Positions 49,201-60,275 of a stretch of 64,000 nt of DNA are shown in pieces. Positions within the stretch are counted from its first letter, which is position 1. The number at the start of each line of letters is the position of its first letter. The DNA lies in the NCBI GenBank assembly GCA_025642075.2, contig JAODUO010000476.1:263501-327500 (forward strand), written 5' to 3'. The position numbers were made by a program, and so were the translations under genes. Source of the stretch: Ridgeia piscesae (Eukaryota; Annelida; Polychaeta; Sabellida; Siboglinidae). Under the pieces are notes generated by a model. It was not told the DNA's origin. It did no database searches and worked only from the letters and a program-made list of their open reading frames with translations.

Positions 49201-50110
49201 CTTGTTGAAAAAGTGATTTCAAGACAACTAAACAGTCATCTCGACATGAACACCTTAGGCGATCCATTTCAATCAGCATACCGTCATGGACACTCAACGG
49301 AGACGGCACTACTGCGAGTGAAGAACGACATCGCCGCGACGTTGGATGAGAAGGGCAAGGTTGTACTTGTGATGCTCGATTTGTCTAGTGCATTCGACAT
49401 AATTAATCACAACATTGATGAATCGACTGCAACATTCTGTCGGCATTACAGACGCAGCACTTTCATGGCTCCATTCGTACATCACCGAACGTTACCAGAG
49501 AGTCGCCGTGGACAGCGCAACATCTGCTGATTTGTCATGAAATGTGGCGTGCCACAAGGGTCAGTACTTGGACCAATTCTATACTGCATATACACGATAC
49601 CCATCGGTGAAATCGTTGCACAACATGGCCTGAAATACCATTGTTATGCTGACGACACACAAATATATATGGCAGTGAAAAATAACCAGCCAATCACAGA
49701 AGCAATTACAAAGATCGAACAATGCATCTGCACTGGCTACCGATTTGTGTGCGCCCGACATATAAAGTGCTTATATTTGCTTATTCGGTTATGCATGACC
49801 AAGCACCGTGTTACCTCGCGGAACTACAATTACGTCGTCAACCCAATCGCCGACTGAGGTATACGTCTTTGCCGCTATCGACACTACCTGCTTCGCAGAC
49901 GGTTTTGCCGTAGCAGCAGCCGCTCAATGGAATGGACTGCCGGACAGTGTTAGGACGGCAAAGACACAGTATAAAACACTTCTGAAGACACACCTTTTTA
50001 GATTAGCGTTTCTGTGACGTGATCATGTGGACTTTAATTACATACATTTATCCATAAGTTATACAATTTATATCACATAATTATTACGTATCATTTACGA
50101 CATTGTTTGC
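46201..50110 (+). mobile_element. CR1/L2-type LINE, broken, with nested LINE
   Basis: 5' ORF segment: AP endonuclease domain at about 46500-47146, with LNVHCFNVRSVKNKA, DILALTETWLG, GGGVAVLYKSG, YRPPPSKRNG and ITGDLNFHLD motifs. Interrupted at 47147-48322 by another LINE. Resumes TRKPSGVRKTTTFRRL ... SVSDFMTDIASLSDLLVDEP. RT domain at 48936-49735: YRPISNLPFLSKLVEKVISR, QSAYRHGHSTETALLRVKND, LDLSSAFDIINH, GVPQGSVLGPILY, and YADDTQIYM (catalytic Asp pair). A deletion of roughly 130 codons then joins to LHWLPICVRPTYKVLIFAYS and ends AQWNGLPDSV ... LLKTHLFRLAF. Several frameshifts: inactive. Sits in the intron between lectin exons 50744-50962 and 45494-45691. Confidence 0.9.
47147..48322 (-). mobile_element. 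5'-truncated second LINE nested in the first
   Basis: The minus strand starts inside RT (EELPCVLHRRVEACVQDAKA, WLCDNGLVMKNNKSQAIVIH), continues ICGQLVETSPVIRDLGFNFD, and YHLSRIAKIRDSISTTVCKS / LVTSRLDYGNAILYGISDRH. It ends LWNKASKELR ... KRQLKRHFYFPHN, a 3' UTR, and an (att)n tail at 47148. Host coding stops at VYDPCL (47146) and resumes at about 48323, so insertion removed little host sequence. Confidence 0.85.
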
Positions 50111-50743
50111 GACACCGTTTACTGTCGTTGACCGGAGAGTTTCGGTGGTAAAAATATATCAACTCTTGGGAAACTCCAGAGTCGTTGTTTGTTGCAAACT
50201 TATATTTGATCAAATAACGTATAAAACCACAAAGTGAGACATGTGGTAGGAAGTATACTAATAAGCAAATATCGGTCATGGTGTACATTGACTTTTCTAA
50301 AATGCGTTAAAAATAGGACGTTATGTCAGAATGCAACAGGAATCACGGACCCCACATTTCACAGGTCTTTTATAATTATTTATAATGTTTGTTTAACAAT
50401 AGTTGCTGTACAGTTGTATACGTTATTATTGTATATACTTGTTGGGGTTAACAATAAACATGTAGTTCTTGTTTATTAATACATAAAGGTAAATTCACTT
50501 AAAAAAATTAAGAACTAAAACATACAACATTGATTTCGCATGGTATTGCTCCGAAGTTTGGACGCTTCATCTGGACACGCTAATTGGCTCGTTTTTGGCT
50601 GTTTGCACCAGCACTTTTCAATTATAAGAATAATCAGATGGAGACACTATACACATCCTGAAAGCACTAACTGTGAGCAATCGCTATATGTGTGTCGCCA
50701 ATAATGTAATCTAATGTCTGTAATATAAGTCATTTCAACTTAC

Positions 50744-50962
50744 CAGTCAATTTGTTTGTGTTTGTACTGGCTTTGGACACCTTAGTTAAGAGCACTTCCC
50801 AGATCTCGTACATAGCTGCCAAGTCCACTTGCCATCACGTTACACGATTGAGGCTTGTGTAGCAGCCGTTTTTGCCATTCCTGACGTTACTCGTCGATAT
50901 GTAAGGAGTTGTGATAACTTTCCCCAAAATAAGGTTGTCTTTCCCACGTCCTGGTTCAATCA
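50744..50962 (-). CDS. Fucolectin-type N-half exon with in-frame TGA
   Basis: Acceptor aatctttacag, donor gactg/gtaagt, 219 nt, phase 1-1. Reads VIEPGRGKDNLILGKVITTP, YISTSNVRNGKNGCYTSLNR, VT-stop-WQVDLAAMYEIWE, VLLTKVSKASTNTNKLT. It has the N-half landmarks N-ILGK..., G---GC, and WQVDL, the core strand of F5/8C-like domains. A TGA at 50835-50837 sits immediately before WQVDL, where related exons have PW/NW (PWWLVDL, NWWQVDL), so TGG-to-TGA is the simplest reading. Confidence 0.7.
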
Positions 50963-51509
50963 CTGTAAAGATTTAAACGACTGCAATCGAGCAACGCTAA
51001 CATCATAATCTCACGTAATGTTCCATCAAATTTTGCAAACCACTATTGTGACGGATAACAATTCTACTCATAGACACTTGTATAAAATGGATGACACAGC
51101 GATTTGGATATTTTACTACGTTTATCATATGTTAACCTGTCACTACGTGTAACTGCGGCAAGAGTTTATACAACTGGTAGTTGCTACGAGTAAAAAACAG
51201 TATTACTGGAGTCCACAACCTTTCAACCAGTAATTATGATATACTGCTTTCTTCCCTTTTTGTGATAAAACAGGTGTGTGCATTTATAATTGTCGGATAA
51301 TATCTTTGGATCTACACAAACATTCGCGAACAGTTATGAAGATGTTTAAATCAACGCTTTTATTATTTATTTGTTAACGTAACGATCGGATATTTAACAA
51401 TACTTTGCTATTGGAGAGGAATGAATTATGACAAACTAATCGGTTTGTAACTTAGTATTTTGAAAGGACACGCAAAACACGAACGCAAGCACGCACGCTT
51501 GCTCGCGCG

Positions 51510-51540
<31 letters not shown>

Positions 51541-52094
51541 ATTTATCTAATTGTCACGCCACATACAACACAAGAAGATTATATCACACGGGTGGTTGCT
51601 AAACAGCTATGATATCTTTTCTGACAGTGAAGACAAACAGAAGAAAAGACTAAATAACATGTAGAGCAAGATGAAGAAGTGCCAAGTTGATACAATGACG
51701 ATGATTCGCACAATCAACGTTTATACGTATGACCGACAAATAAAATACGCTACAAATTAAAAGCCATCTAATAGTGTTAGTTTAAAGAATCGCACAAAGA
51801 ATCATCGGCAGGGAACAAAGTCCATACTATAGATACGGCGCCACACAGGCAAAGATTGGCAATAACGGAAGCGCAATAGGTAATAAAAACACTACAAAGA
51901 CAACTATGTAAGACTGAAACAATTGATCATAACATATATTGTCATCAGTGAGAGAGTAGGGTATGAATACACTGTCGAGACCACCTTGAAGCTGCACGAC
52001 AGGAAGAAAGAGGAGAGCAACAAAAATTACCTGCGAAAACAAACATATTTTTTTCCGGAACTAAAACAACGTCAACTGGTATAGAAATACTAAC
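50963..52094. other. Intron-like interval between lectin exons
   Basis: AT-rich, with a (gcgc)/(ca)n run at 51505-51542. A hydrophobic minus-strand ORF at 51827-52042 (VIFVALLFLPVVQLQ) has no ATG and no phase-compatible acceptor. Confidence 0.4.
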
Positions 52095-52295
52095 TTCGGC
52101 GTCTTGTCGTAATAACCAGGTGCGTTATTTCATACTCTGTCGCCAGGTCGACCTGAAGCCACGGGTTTTTCTCATATTTAGTGCGTGCACAACTCTGTTC
52201 GCCTGTGTCAGTCCTGCCGTCTGTGGCAAGGGACGCCGGAGCAATTGTTGAACTCTGCACCACCCTTTTGCCGAAAGCGATGTTCGATATATTTA
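52095..52295 (-). CDS. Fucolectin-type N-half exon
   Basis: Acceptor tattctccag, donor cgaa/gttagt, 201 nt, phase 1-1. Reads VNISNIAFGKRVVQSSTIAP, ASLATDGRTDTGEQSCARTK, YEKNPWLQVDLATEYEITHL then VITTRRR. Matches the N-half: NIAFGK--VQSST, A-DG--D----SC, NPWLQVDL, I--LVI. The usual 'NR-DCCG' end is replaced by RRR. No C-half exon follows it before the next N-half. Confidence 0.85.
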
Positions 52296-52484
52296 CTGGA
52301 GAATAAATTAAATTATGTGTTAGCAATTACACGTGTTTATGATACACGTAATATTTCTATTTTCGTGTATCCTCAGTTGAAACAATTGTACAATGAAGAG
52401 TAAATAATTGATAATGCCAGTTTTCAGTGTGGTGTGTTCTGATGAACGCACCATATATCTGAAGTTAACAATATGAATGTTTAC

Positions 52485-52697
52485 CTGAGTGGCCGTATAT
52501 CTCTACTCGGCACACAGCCAACTTGCGAAATGGCCCTGGCAGTGTGAACTTTACGATAGTGCCCCTTGTTCCAACAGGACATTTTTTCTGTATTATTTCC
52601 CACATTGCAGTAACAGCACACGTCATGGGATGCACACAATTTACTCCCATTCCTACTTCGATTATAACGATGTCATTGTGCAAATGATCTGCAAAAC
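52485..52697 (-). CDS. Fucolectin-type C-half exon
   Basis: Acceptor tttatccag, donor ctcag/gtaaac, 213 nt, phase 1-1. Reads GFADHLHNDIVIIEVGMGVN, CVHPMTCAVTAMWEIIQKKC, PVGTRGTIVKFTLPGPFRKL, AVCRVEIYGHS. Landmarks: paired C near the start, KKCPVGTRGTIVKF, and CRVEIYG. Pairs with the N-half at 54315-54539 to make one complete domain. Confidence 0.85.
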
Positions 52698-52754
52698 CTG
52701 GATAAATCCATTTAGAAATACAAGTCAAATATTGTTTCTACCACACATTATGTA

Positions 52755-52757
52755 AAC

Positions 52758-52790
<33 letters not shown>

Positions 52791-52804
52791 TGTATGTATG
52801 TATG

Positions 52805-52836
<32 letters not shown>

Positions 52837-52864
52837 TGTATGTATGTATGTATGTATGTATGTA

Positions 52865-52912
<48 letters not shown>
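52755..52912. repeat. (TATG)n then (TA)n microsatellite
   Basis: About 28 tatg units (52760-52865), followed by (ta)n to 52912, about 60 bp upstream of the 52485-52697 exon on its strand. Confidence 0.95.
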
Positions 52913-52914
<2 letters not shown>

Positions 52915-52929
52915 CATTGTTTGACCAAT

Positions 52930-53960
52930 TATATAAAAAGGAGTGACGCAAAAATGCAACTGAGTAGACGCTACAATTATTAGCAAAGATGACACCCAGA
53001 CTAATGCTATTCGAAAACAATAATATGAGTATGGCAACGGAAGCGTTACTGGTGAGACTTTCGTAAGTAAATATTATGGTAAAGGTAAATGCTTACTACA
53101 AAGAGGGCTTTCATTTTTTATGTTATGGTACTATCGGAGAGAGGACGTTATGTGCATCAAACAAATGGCAGATTTGTTTACGTTAGAATAAACTTCGACT
53201 GTTCGCGTAAAGTTTCTGAGCGACAACAACGAAACAACATACGGTGCCGCTTGCGTATTTTAATGCATCAATCAAGACAAACAATTACAACAAATTCGAT
53301 GGAATTATGCAAACGATTTTGAGTAGAGACAAAGTTGAGAGAGCTATTCGTTTCACAACTCCATTCCAGATGAATGGGCCACGGGCGCGGAGTGCGACTG
53401 GCATCAACTAACTTCGTTAAAACAAATAAGTCAGAGTAATTGTCATGTAATTAAATTCAGGCATATGTGTTTCAATTGATAAGCTTTGTTTCTATCGATA
53501 AGTCAGACAATTGACAATTTGAATAATGCGTATGTTATTGACTCATGGTTCTATACATTTCTAGTCAGGACAACGTACATCGTTATCGACATTGATATCG
53601 TGTGTCGACACTGATTTGCCGTTTCGGATACACATGGCCAATGCAGCTTTCACATGCAGTAAATCCACTCTATGTTCCCATTACTGCATTTATTTAACAT
53701 TATTAAAGCAATTTGAAGAACACGTAGATTGTACCGAAAGCATTACGCAGTAAAATGTTGATTTAAAAAGAAGTATGTCTCGGGTCATGCACTTGGAGGC
53801 GTTGTACATACGCGTACTTCAATGGCGCCACATTGCGGATTAGGTATCTACTCTGTTTAGAAGCCGATATAGCGAGAATCCACATTCGACCCATTTTTGA
53901 GAAATTAACAGACGCGCATCCAAGCCTTCCCACTAGCGCACTGCGCGTCTATTAGAGACA
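52930..53960. other. Non-coding interval within lectin cluster
   Basis: No exon or recognised repeat on either strand; ordinary AT-rich sequence. Confidence 0.4.
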
Positions 53961-53963
53961 ATA

Positions 53964-53967
<4 letters not shown>

Positions 53968-54038
<71 letters not shown>

Positions 54039-54091
54039 ATATTATATATATTTAAAAATGTTTGGTGAACAAGGTTTGAGTTATATGTGTG

Positions 54092-54133
<42 letters not shown>

Positions 54134-54212
54134 GTGTGCGTGTGCGTGTGCGTGTGCGTGTGCGTGTGCGTGTGCGTGTGCGTGTGCGTGTGCGTGTGCG
54201 TGTGCGCGCGCG
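53968..54212. repeat. (TA)n, (TG)n and (GCGTGT)n microsatellites
   Basis: (ta)n 53968-54050, (tg)n about 54086-54128, then about 11 hexamer units gcgtgt to 54206. Lies in the intron downstream of the 54315-54539 lectin exon. Confidence 0.95.
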
Positions 54213-54314
54213 ACGACGTATGAAATACAATACTGAATACAAATTATGTCCTTCGCCTAATAGAACACATCACTTTTCATGAACTCTTGAGTATATGTCT
54301 GTGAAATCACTTAC

Positions 54315-54539
54315 CACAACAGTTCGTGCGACTCCATATAGCAACCTGCTGCACGTCGTGTTCTACGACTAAATCAACCAGCCACCACGGACTTTCTGAC
54401 AACGTTGTCTCGGCACAATCGTTCACATTGCCATTTAACGCCGCTGAAGCGACCATGTCGGCTTCAGTGGAACTTTGGATGGCGTTTTTAGTGAATGCCA
54501 CATTTCGTAATTTCGCTAATACTTCATCATGAAACCCGG
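54315..54539 (-). CDS. Fucolectin-type N-half exon
   Basis: Acceptor ttggttttcag, donor ttgtg/gtaagt, 225 nt, phase 1-1. Reads AGFHDEVLAKLRNVAFTKNA, IQSSTEADMVASAALNGNVN, DCAETTLSESPWWLVDLVVE, HDVQQVAIWSRTNCC. Landmarks NVAF-KNA-QSS, A-NGN---C, PWWLVDL, V---I--RTNCCG. Intact. Confidence 0.88.
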
Positions 54540-55024
54540 CTGAAAACCAATCACACTGGGATGATAATCATTAATGCGTATACGTGATAAAGGTCGGAAT
54601 GCAATTATCAGAATATATTGTAACAGCATGTCTTCGAGACGAGTGTTTTACATAGCTGCATCAATATTGCGTAAATGTAGCACTGGCATTGCAGTTATGA
54701 CGTGTTCGTTAACATAGGAAATATAAAATTATTTGAGAAAGAATAGTACTTATTAATATAAATTAAGTATGTACTTTTAAGTTAAAAGATAGTTATTTAT
54801 GTATAACACATTTGATAGATCGTCCGGGAGATTTCTCTATTATGTACAAATGATTATTAATAATAATTATGTAACTTCTATTGCGCCTAAATCCATAGAA
54901 ACTGATGGGATGTTTTAACCTATGACATTATGCATGATAATACTATGGTTAAGGGGTTTATACCCAACCTTTTCACCAAGACAACTAGTGCTGAACTGTA
55001 CGGTTAGCAATATTCTACTCCGTT

Positions 55025-55085
55025 TACCTAACCACGAATCCAAAGTACTTCGACTTCACATAGCGATAGGTATTTGACTTTTCAT
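55025..55085 (-). pseudogene. Remnant of a fucolectin C-half exon end
   Basis: The minus strand reads LSLCEVEVLWIR then g/gttagg. It has only the last 50 or so bases of a C-half exon (CEVEV motif) and a donor; the rest is replaced by unrelated sequence shared with 60604-60780. Confidence 0.5.
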
Positions 55086-55249
55086 GCTCGTCATTCGGAT
55101 CTTATTATTCCAATAAATATATCATCAGTACATTAGCATAAATTCGTTCTTGACACAATTATTCTCCTCTTCACCTCATGGTGGACCGACAACACATCGG
55201 ACCTCTGTAAATTATGATATTACGCATGAAAACGTGATAATGGGGTTCC

Positions 55250-55336
55250 ACAAATCCACGTTAGTCGCAAGAGGCGCCAATATGCAACTCGACCCTAGTT
55301 GCGTATCAGCGCGTGTAGCGACTAACGTGGATTTGT
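55250..55336. repeat. Perfect 19-bp hairpin with inner stem
   Basis: acaaatccacgttagtcgc (55250-55268) and its exact reverse complement gcgactaacgtggatttgt (55318-55336). Inside, atatgcaact (55280) pairs with agttgcgtat (55297) with one wobble-type mismatch. Confidence 0.9.
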
Positions 55337-55341
55337 TTGTA

Positions 55342-55888
55342 TGTTTTGCTGAACGCTTGTTTAAATCATACTCAATTAGCCATTGACCGTGCAGGCGCGA
55401 AGCCAGCGATGGCTTTTATGTGGGCAACTGGGCATGCCGTATGCGTGGTCAATAGACAGAACAGCATGCCGTATGTGTGGTCAATAGATAGAACAGCCAA
55501 AACAACGCCATCTTGGCACTGAATTCAATCGAACGTCCCGCGACGTTTCATCGACTGTAAATGTACATTAATGTAGACATCATGCTTTCATATTGACGGA
55601 CGTGTTATACGATATCAATATTTAACTATGTGTGAAGACGTAGTAATCTCGTGTGTACGGCGAGCTGTATATAATAAAAAAAATCCTTTCCGGCATCGAG
55701 CCAGCACACCTGTCGTCGGGCCACCAGTCGACGTTCCATCGGCTGTAAATGTACATTAATGTATATAGTATACCTTCACATTGACGGCAATGTCAGACTG
55801 TATCTATATTTAGCTATGTGTGAGACTTCGGAGTCATGCGAGTTCAACAGCTGATTGTAGGATGATTTAAACAAGCGTTCCGCAAAAC
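55342..55888. mobile_element. 0.55-kb TIR element (MITE-like)
   Basis: Left end gttttgctgaacgcttgttt aaatcat and right end, read in inverse, gttttgcggaacgcttgttt aaatcat form terminal repeats of at least 27 bp with one mismatch. The interior contains two related half-units (gtaaatgtacattaatgta; cgactgg/ccagtcg). A truncated inverted relative is at 36625-36990. No ORF. Confidence 0.75.
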
Positions 55889-56043
55889 GGTGCCGCTTTT
55901 TACACACGTTAAGAACACGCAAAAGATGGCACAAAACCCTAGTCGGATTAGTTATTGTGGTACCTCATTAGCGGAGTTTAAGCAATTTACTCAATATCTT
56001 AGGATAGAGCTAAGTTGTTTTTATATGCAACGTTGTGTCTTAC

Positions 56044-56250
56044 CGTTGACCCCATATACTTCGACTCCACATAGGGTGAGTGTCAGGGATGCCTTGTTCG
56101 TCAGTCGGACCTTGACGATATTACCGATGGCGCCTGGCACACACGATATGCGCCTTGACTCGGCTTGCTCTAAGTGTCCCGCAACACTGGCACATTGACG
56201 AGTATTCCCAGCAAGCTGTACTTCAATCACGAATCCAGTAAGACGTTTAG
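56044..56250 (-). CDS. Fucolectin-type C-half exon
   Basis: Acceptor cttttcggcag, donor caacg/gtaaga, 207 nt, phase 1-1. Reads AKRLTGFVIEVQLAGNTRQC, ASVAGHLEQAESRRISCVPG, AIGNIVKVRLTNKASLTLTL then CGVEVYGVN. Landmarks QCA, ISC-PG, G-IVKVRL, LCGVEVYG. Pairs with the N-half at 60276-60525, now 4 kb away because of transposon insertion. Confidence 0.88.
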
Positions 56251-56580
56251 CTGCCGAAAAGATTAAAAGTTATTCCAGTTGATTTATAAGTGACAACGTA
56301 CTATTAATCAGACAATATCCATTCAACGTGTCATGTCTTTAATTGTTTTTAACCATTTCCGTACGACATGCCCATCTAGTGGCCGCACCGCTTGTGACAC
56401 TTCTGTACGACATTTAAAGCGTTTTAACTAAATATTTGTTAAAAGCCACTTGTTGTATACAACCGTCAAGCTGAATGAATTATGTATGTAATCGTTGTTG
56501 TAGGTTATTATCGCTCACAATAGTTTCCAGAGATTTTCTAGGTTGTTGAAGATTCATTATCTAAACCCGAGGTTGCTATA

Positions 56581-56743
56581 ATGGCGGACGACAGTGTTTC
56601 AACCAGTGATTTGCCATCGTATGTTTTGGATGGTTTATTTGAGTTTTGGCGAAGAAACTATATCGGATGACAATGACTTTCGACACTACGATGATGCTGG
56701 TGAACTTAGCAACGAAACTGATCGTGACAACGGGAGTAAACGG
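56581..56743 (+). pseudogene. Duplicated ORF of unknown function, frameshifted copy
   Basis: ATG at 56581: MADDSVSTSDLPSYVLDGLF, then a frame change (gag where the sister copy has gttag) and SFGEETISDDNDFRHYDDAG / ELSNETDRDNGS in another frame. The sister copy at 61391-61564 is open. The acidic, serine-rich sequence looks like the N-terminus of a transposase or regulatory protein, but no domain follows. The 3.36-kb transposon begins right at its end. Confidence 0.4.
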
Positions 56744-57130
56744 TCGAAACTACCAAAAATGTCTATTTTCTTCCATATGGAATTAGTTATGTTCTTCCTT
56801 GTTTTATTGCACCAACCTGTCAAACAATGATGATTTTCCACCTTTTTTCCCGAAATTATCCGCCACCTTGTCGTAATAAATAAAGGTGGATATACTTTAA
56901 AAAAAAAACTGATTCAGGTTCAGATTATTTTAAACATGAGCTATCTTTTTTGCAAAATGTGAGTTTGTCCGTTTTCCAAAAGCCACAATTATTGAATGAA
57001 GTAGGCCACGTAAATGCTTTTGGTATGGTGCATTGGGATCTTGTCTTCACCTGCATCAAAATAGTCATCGTCTTGATAAACATGTGGTAGCTGGCGTGGC
57101 TTCCCCCAATGGCTTCCTCCAATCCCCAAT

Positions 57131-57860
57131 GATAATGTAGAATACAAACCTTTCTGATTTGTTTATGCGCAATATAGATACGTTTTACATATGTAATATA
57201 ATGAAACCTTAATGGATTTTGGGGCTAGTTAAACACATAATACCTTGATATGGTTGTTATTAAAATGGTCCAAACATTTGTGTTAAATACATGCGTAATA
57301 ATTGGAATTAGGCAAATAAATCGTGATAGCGTGTTCATTCAATTCTAAAATATAATACAATACACAATATATTATATCACTTAACATTTATTTTGACATC
57401 TGGAGCATTTATGGAAACATCAACAAATGAAACGTCTTGATGAAATAGCGTAATTATCATGACAAATTAAAGTGTACACTGCAGAATGCGGATAACGTAG
57501 AATACCTACGAATGCAATAATTTCGTATCATTGATCTATTGAAAGATACTGTTAAATATAAGATTACCTGAACACATACTGAACTTGTTACACGGTATTG
57601 CAGCACATTTGTAAAGTTTCATAGCACAGGTATACGTAGTCATGTTTCAGCAATCACATTTGCTGATGACGTAGAATACAAAATAATGTTATTCATTACG
57701 GCAGCATTTTAACATTAAATAGGGATACAACTGTTGTGTTATTACATGACCACACTGTTGTCGTATATGACAGAAGAAATAGCAGTGGCCTGGTCATTTA
57801 TTGTTTCGCAAAATGAATTTAGTTAACTTGGTTAACGTTGAATACAAATAACGTAGACAA
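57131..57860. repeat. Left group of GATAACGTAGAATAC motifs
   Basis: Copies or variants at 57131, 57491 (exact), 57665, 57831 and 57846. Probably protein-binding subterminal repeats of the transposon. Confidence 0.7.
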
Positions 57861-58191
57861 GATTGGACAACCACCCATGAGTTCAGGCGATCTCAGCATC
57901 TAATGGACATTGCCTGAATACATGTTGTGACCTGCCTGTTGGAGCAGGAGGGGCTAATGTTGCCAAGTTGTCCTTACTAATTACCCATAGATCACCAGGA
58001 CGTGGTCCTACTGTAACAACCCAAGACATTGCAAACATTTTATCAGCTGCTCGTTTCACAGCCCCACGTCTCCCATCGTACGGTCCTTTACCACATTACC
58101 TTGCGCGGTTTCGAAGTACTGCCATGACGCAGATAGGGCGAACATGACTTTGTACACCTGACATCAGATTCACGATTGTGCTGTTCCTTTA

Positions 58192-58690
58192 TTAACTTGC
58201 TTGATCCAACCAACGATGATCCTTATGATGCAACACTGCGCCATTTCGTCTGAAAGCACCGCGAGGCTCTTGTGTTTCAAATACACCGTTAACTCCCTTG
58301 TAGTGTATCACCGCAGGACGAACTTTCACTTGGTCCTTAAAGTAGTACACGCTGCGTATTTCCTCCAGAAAATGGCACATGTAGTTCTCGGTGAAATCTA
58401 CTTGCACTGTGCATTAGGTTTCTGTGAGAGTGTGTTTTAAGAATGGCAGTGCGGTTTGGAGGCATCCACGCATTCCAAGAAATCGTCTTTGAAGTGAACA
58501 TCAACTTCGAAATAGTCTCTCATCTACAAGTGTCGTTTTCTTTATGGTAGCTTCTTTGTATGAGCGTTGATTTCCAACTTCGGTCAATTCTTCGCTCGGT
58601 GTATACGCATCTTTCCCTGTAATTTGATATCTTCTTGTCTTTCTAGCTTCCGGGATCAAGTCAACTGCTTTAACGTAGTACATTTCGATT
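58192..58690 (-). pseudogene. Decayed transposase-like ORF
   Basis: Three minus-strand segments in shifting frames: MYYVKAVDLIPEARKTRRYQ (from 58683), DYFEVDVHFKDDFLECVDAS (about 58500-58440), then TVQVDFTENYMCHFLEEIRS, VYYFKDQVKVRPAVIHYKGV and NGVFETQEPRGAF, to a taa near 58195. The DF-ENY ... EI-S-YY--DQV---P-V--Y pattern resembles a conserved block in uncharacterised, probably transposase-like, invertebrate proteins. At least two frameshifts. Confidence 0.5.
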
Positions 58691-59164
58691 GTCTGCTGAC
58701 TTTCGCGGTATTTTATTGAACTTTAAAACAACTCCAATCACTAAAGACAACAGGAAGATACCCAAGATATATTTATTGCATGCTACGATGAAATTATAAA
58801 TACTCAGAAAACAGTCATGTGCATTCTATGTTATTTATTCCACGGGCCCCCTGAAACTTAGTATTATGTTGCATGTGTCTGAAATTTTGAAATGTTTCTG
58901 TTATGAATTCCACTCGCGTGTCGTTGACTTGATACTATTTGGTTTAATAGCAGCATTCCCTTTCAAATGTTATACATGTAACTGTGTATTTTACGATAGC
59001 AATACATATTTACTATAATGTTTAATATGTCTTTTGTGCAACAATGACACACCATTAGCTTGCTACCATTTTGTTTTGCAGATTTCTGTATTAAAACAGA
59101 TGCAAGTGATACCTTCATTTTGAATAAAAAAATAACTAAGTCTAAGTGGAATTATACGTTAGTG

Positions 59165-59790
59165 GTCTTTCATTGTGAAGGGAATCTCACTAGTACAATA
59201 TCAACTTTGTTTGTCATGCATGCATTGCTAAATACAAGTTTAGCTTCGGTTTTGCAAATTGGGTGTCAGACTTTCGTTTGGATCTGGCCCAAACGTTGCC
59301 GTAAGAGCGCCATGGAAAGTGTTAAAACGCGTCCTTCCCCGCGATAACGTAGAATACCGGATAACGTAAAATACTTCATTTTATATTACTGAACCATAAT
59401 TTATTATGTAATTAAATTAGGTATGTGTACACAACGTTTATTTCACAAAATAAACAAGGTAATCTCATATAGTATACCTTGAATGTAAACCTGGGAAAGA
59501 AAATGTTGTCATTATGACGGGAATCTAGCTAGTACAATATCACATTTGTCTGTCATGCATGCATTGCTAAATCCAAACTTATCTTTGGTTTTGCAAATGG
59601 TGTGTTAGACCCGCCGCAGAACCACTTTCTTTGGGATCTGGCCTAAACTTTGCCGTAAGAACGCCATGGAATGTGTTACAATGCGTCCTCCCCCGCGATA
59701 ACGTAGAATACCGGATAACGTAGAGTACACTATTTGGTATTATCGAACCATACGTGATTAAATTAGGTCTGTATATTATGCACTGGGGAA
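59165..59790. repeat. Tandem duplication inside the transposon
   Basis: 59165-59440 and 59500-59780 are diverged copies: gtcatgcatgcattgctaaa, gccgtaagagcgccatggaa, gcgataacgtagaatac-cggataacgta. Each copy carries two GATAACGTAGAATAC motifs 17 bp apart (59343/59360 and 59697/59714). A further single motif is at 59817. Confidence 0.85.
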
Positions 59791-60275
59791 AGCATGTATT
59801 TTTTATGATAAAAGTGGATAACATAGAATACATTCTTAACGAGGACGAATGATGAATGAACTAAAACATTTAGTTAAGCTGCTAACAGTTACTGAATATT
59901 ACAATTACCATCCTTTTTAATACTACCCTTTGCTGTGGACAAGCCAAAATGGGATTTTGTTTCGTAGGCACAAACTCATATAAATTATCATACCACCATG
60001 AACACAAAACTATTGCAAGAAAGAGCAAACCTAGCTCCATTTGACTAAGCTATTTATATACCAATGACACAATATTTGCTACTGGAGACATTTTCGGTAC
60101 TTTCAACCAATGATAATAAAAGTTACTACATGAAACCGGAAGAAAAGCAGCGTGCCGTGTTGGCAATGTAAAATAGTGTAGCTCATTTTACTCGGTGGTT
60201 AAGACTGACATGGTTACTAGTTACGAACAATTAACGTTGCGTGGACACAACTCGATCGCATTTGGTTCAACTTAC

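Larger units (their letters stand above)
56744..60107 (-). mobile_element. 3.36-kb TIR DNA transposon with subterminal motif array
   Basis: Left end tcgaaactaccaaaaatgtct and right end read inversely ttgaaagtaccgaaaatgtct are inverted repeats of about 21 bp (3 mismatches). The tandem paralogue at 61391-61740 is continuous across the site, which independently marks both ends (right boundary exactly before ccaatgat at 60108). Inside, GATAACGTAGAATAC or a close variant occurs about ten times in two groups flanking a minus-strand ORF (58192-58690). Superfamily not recognised; no clear target duplication. Confidence 0.75.

Noticed and set aside
51827..52042. Hydrophobic ORF that could be a signal-peptide exon of a second lectin gene (VIFVALLFLPVVQLQ)
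   Set aside because: The frame has no ATG (it opens with TTG) and the nearby acceptor does not match the phase of the upstream exon; kept only as intron sequence.
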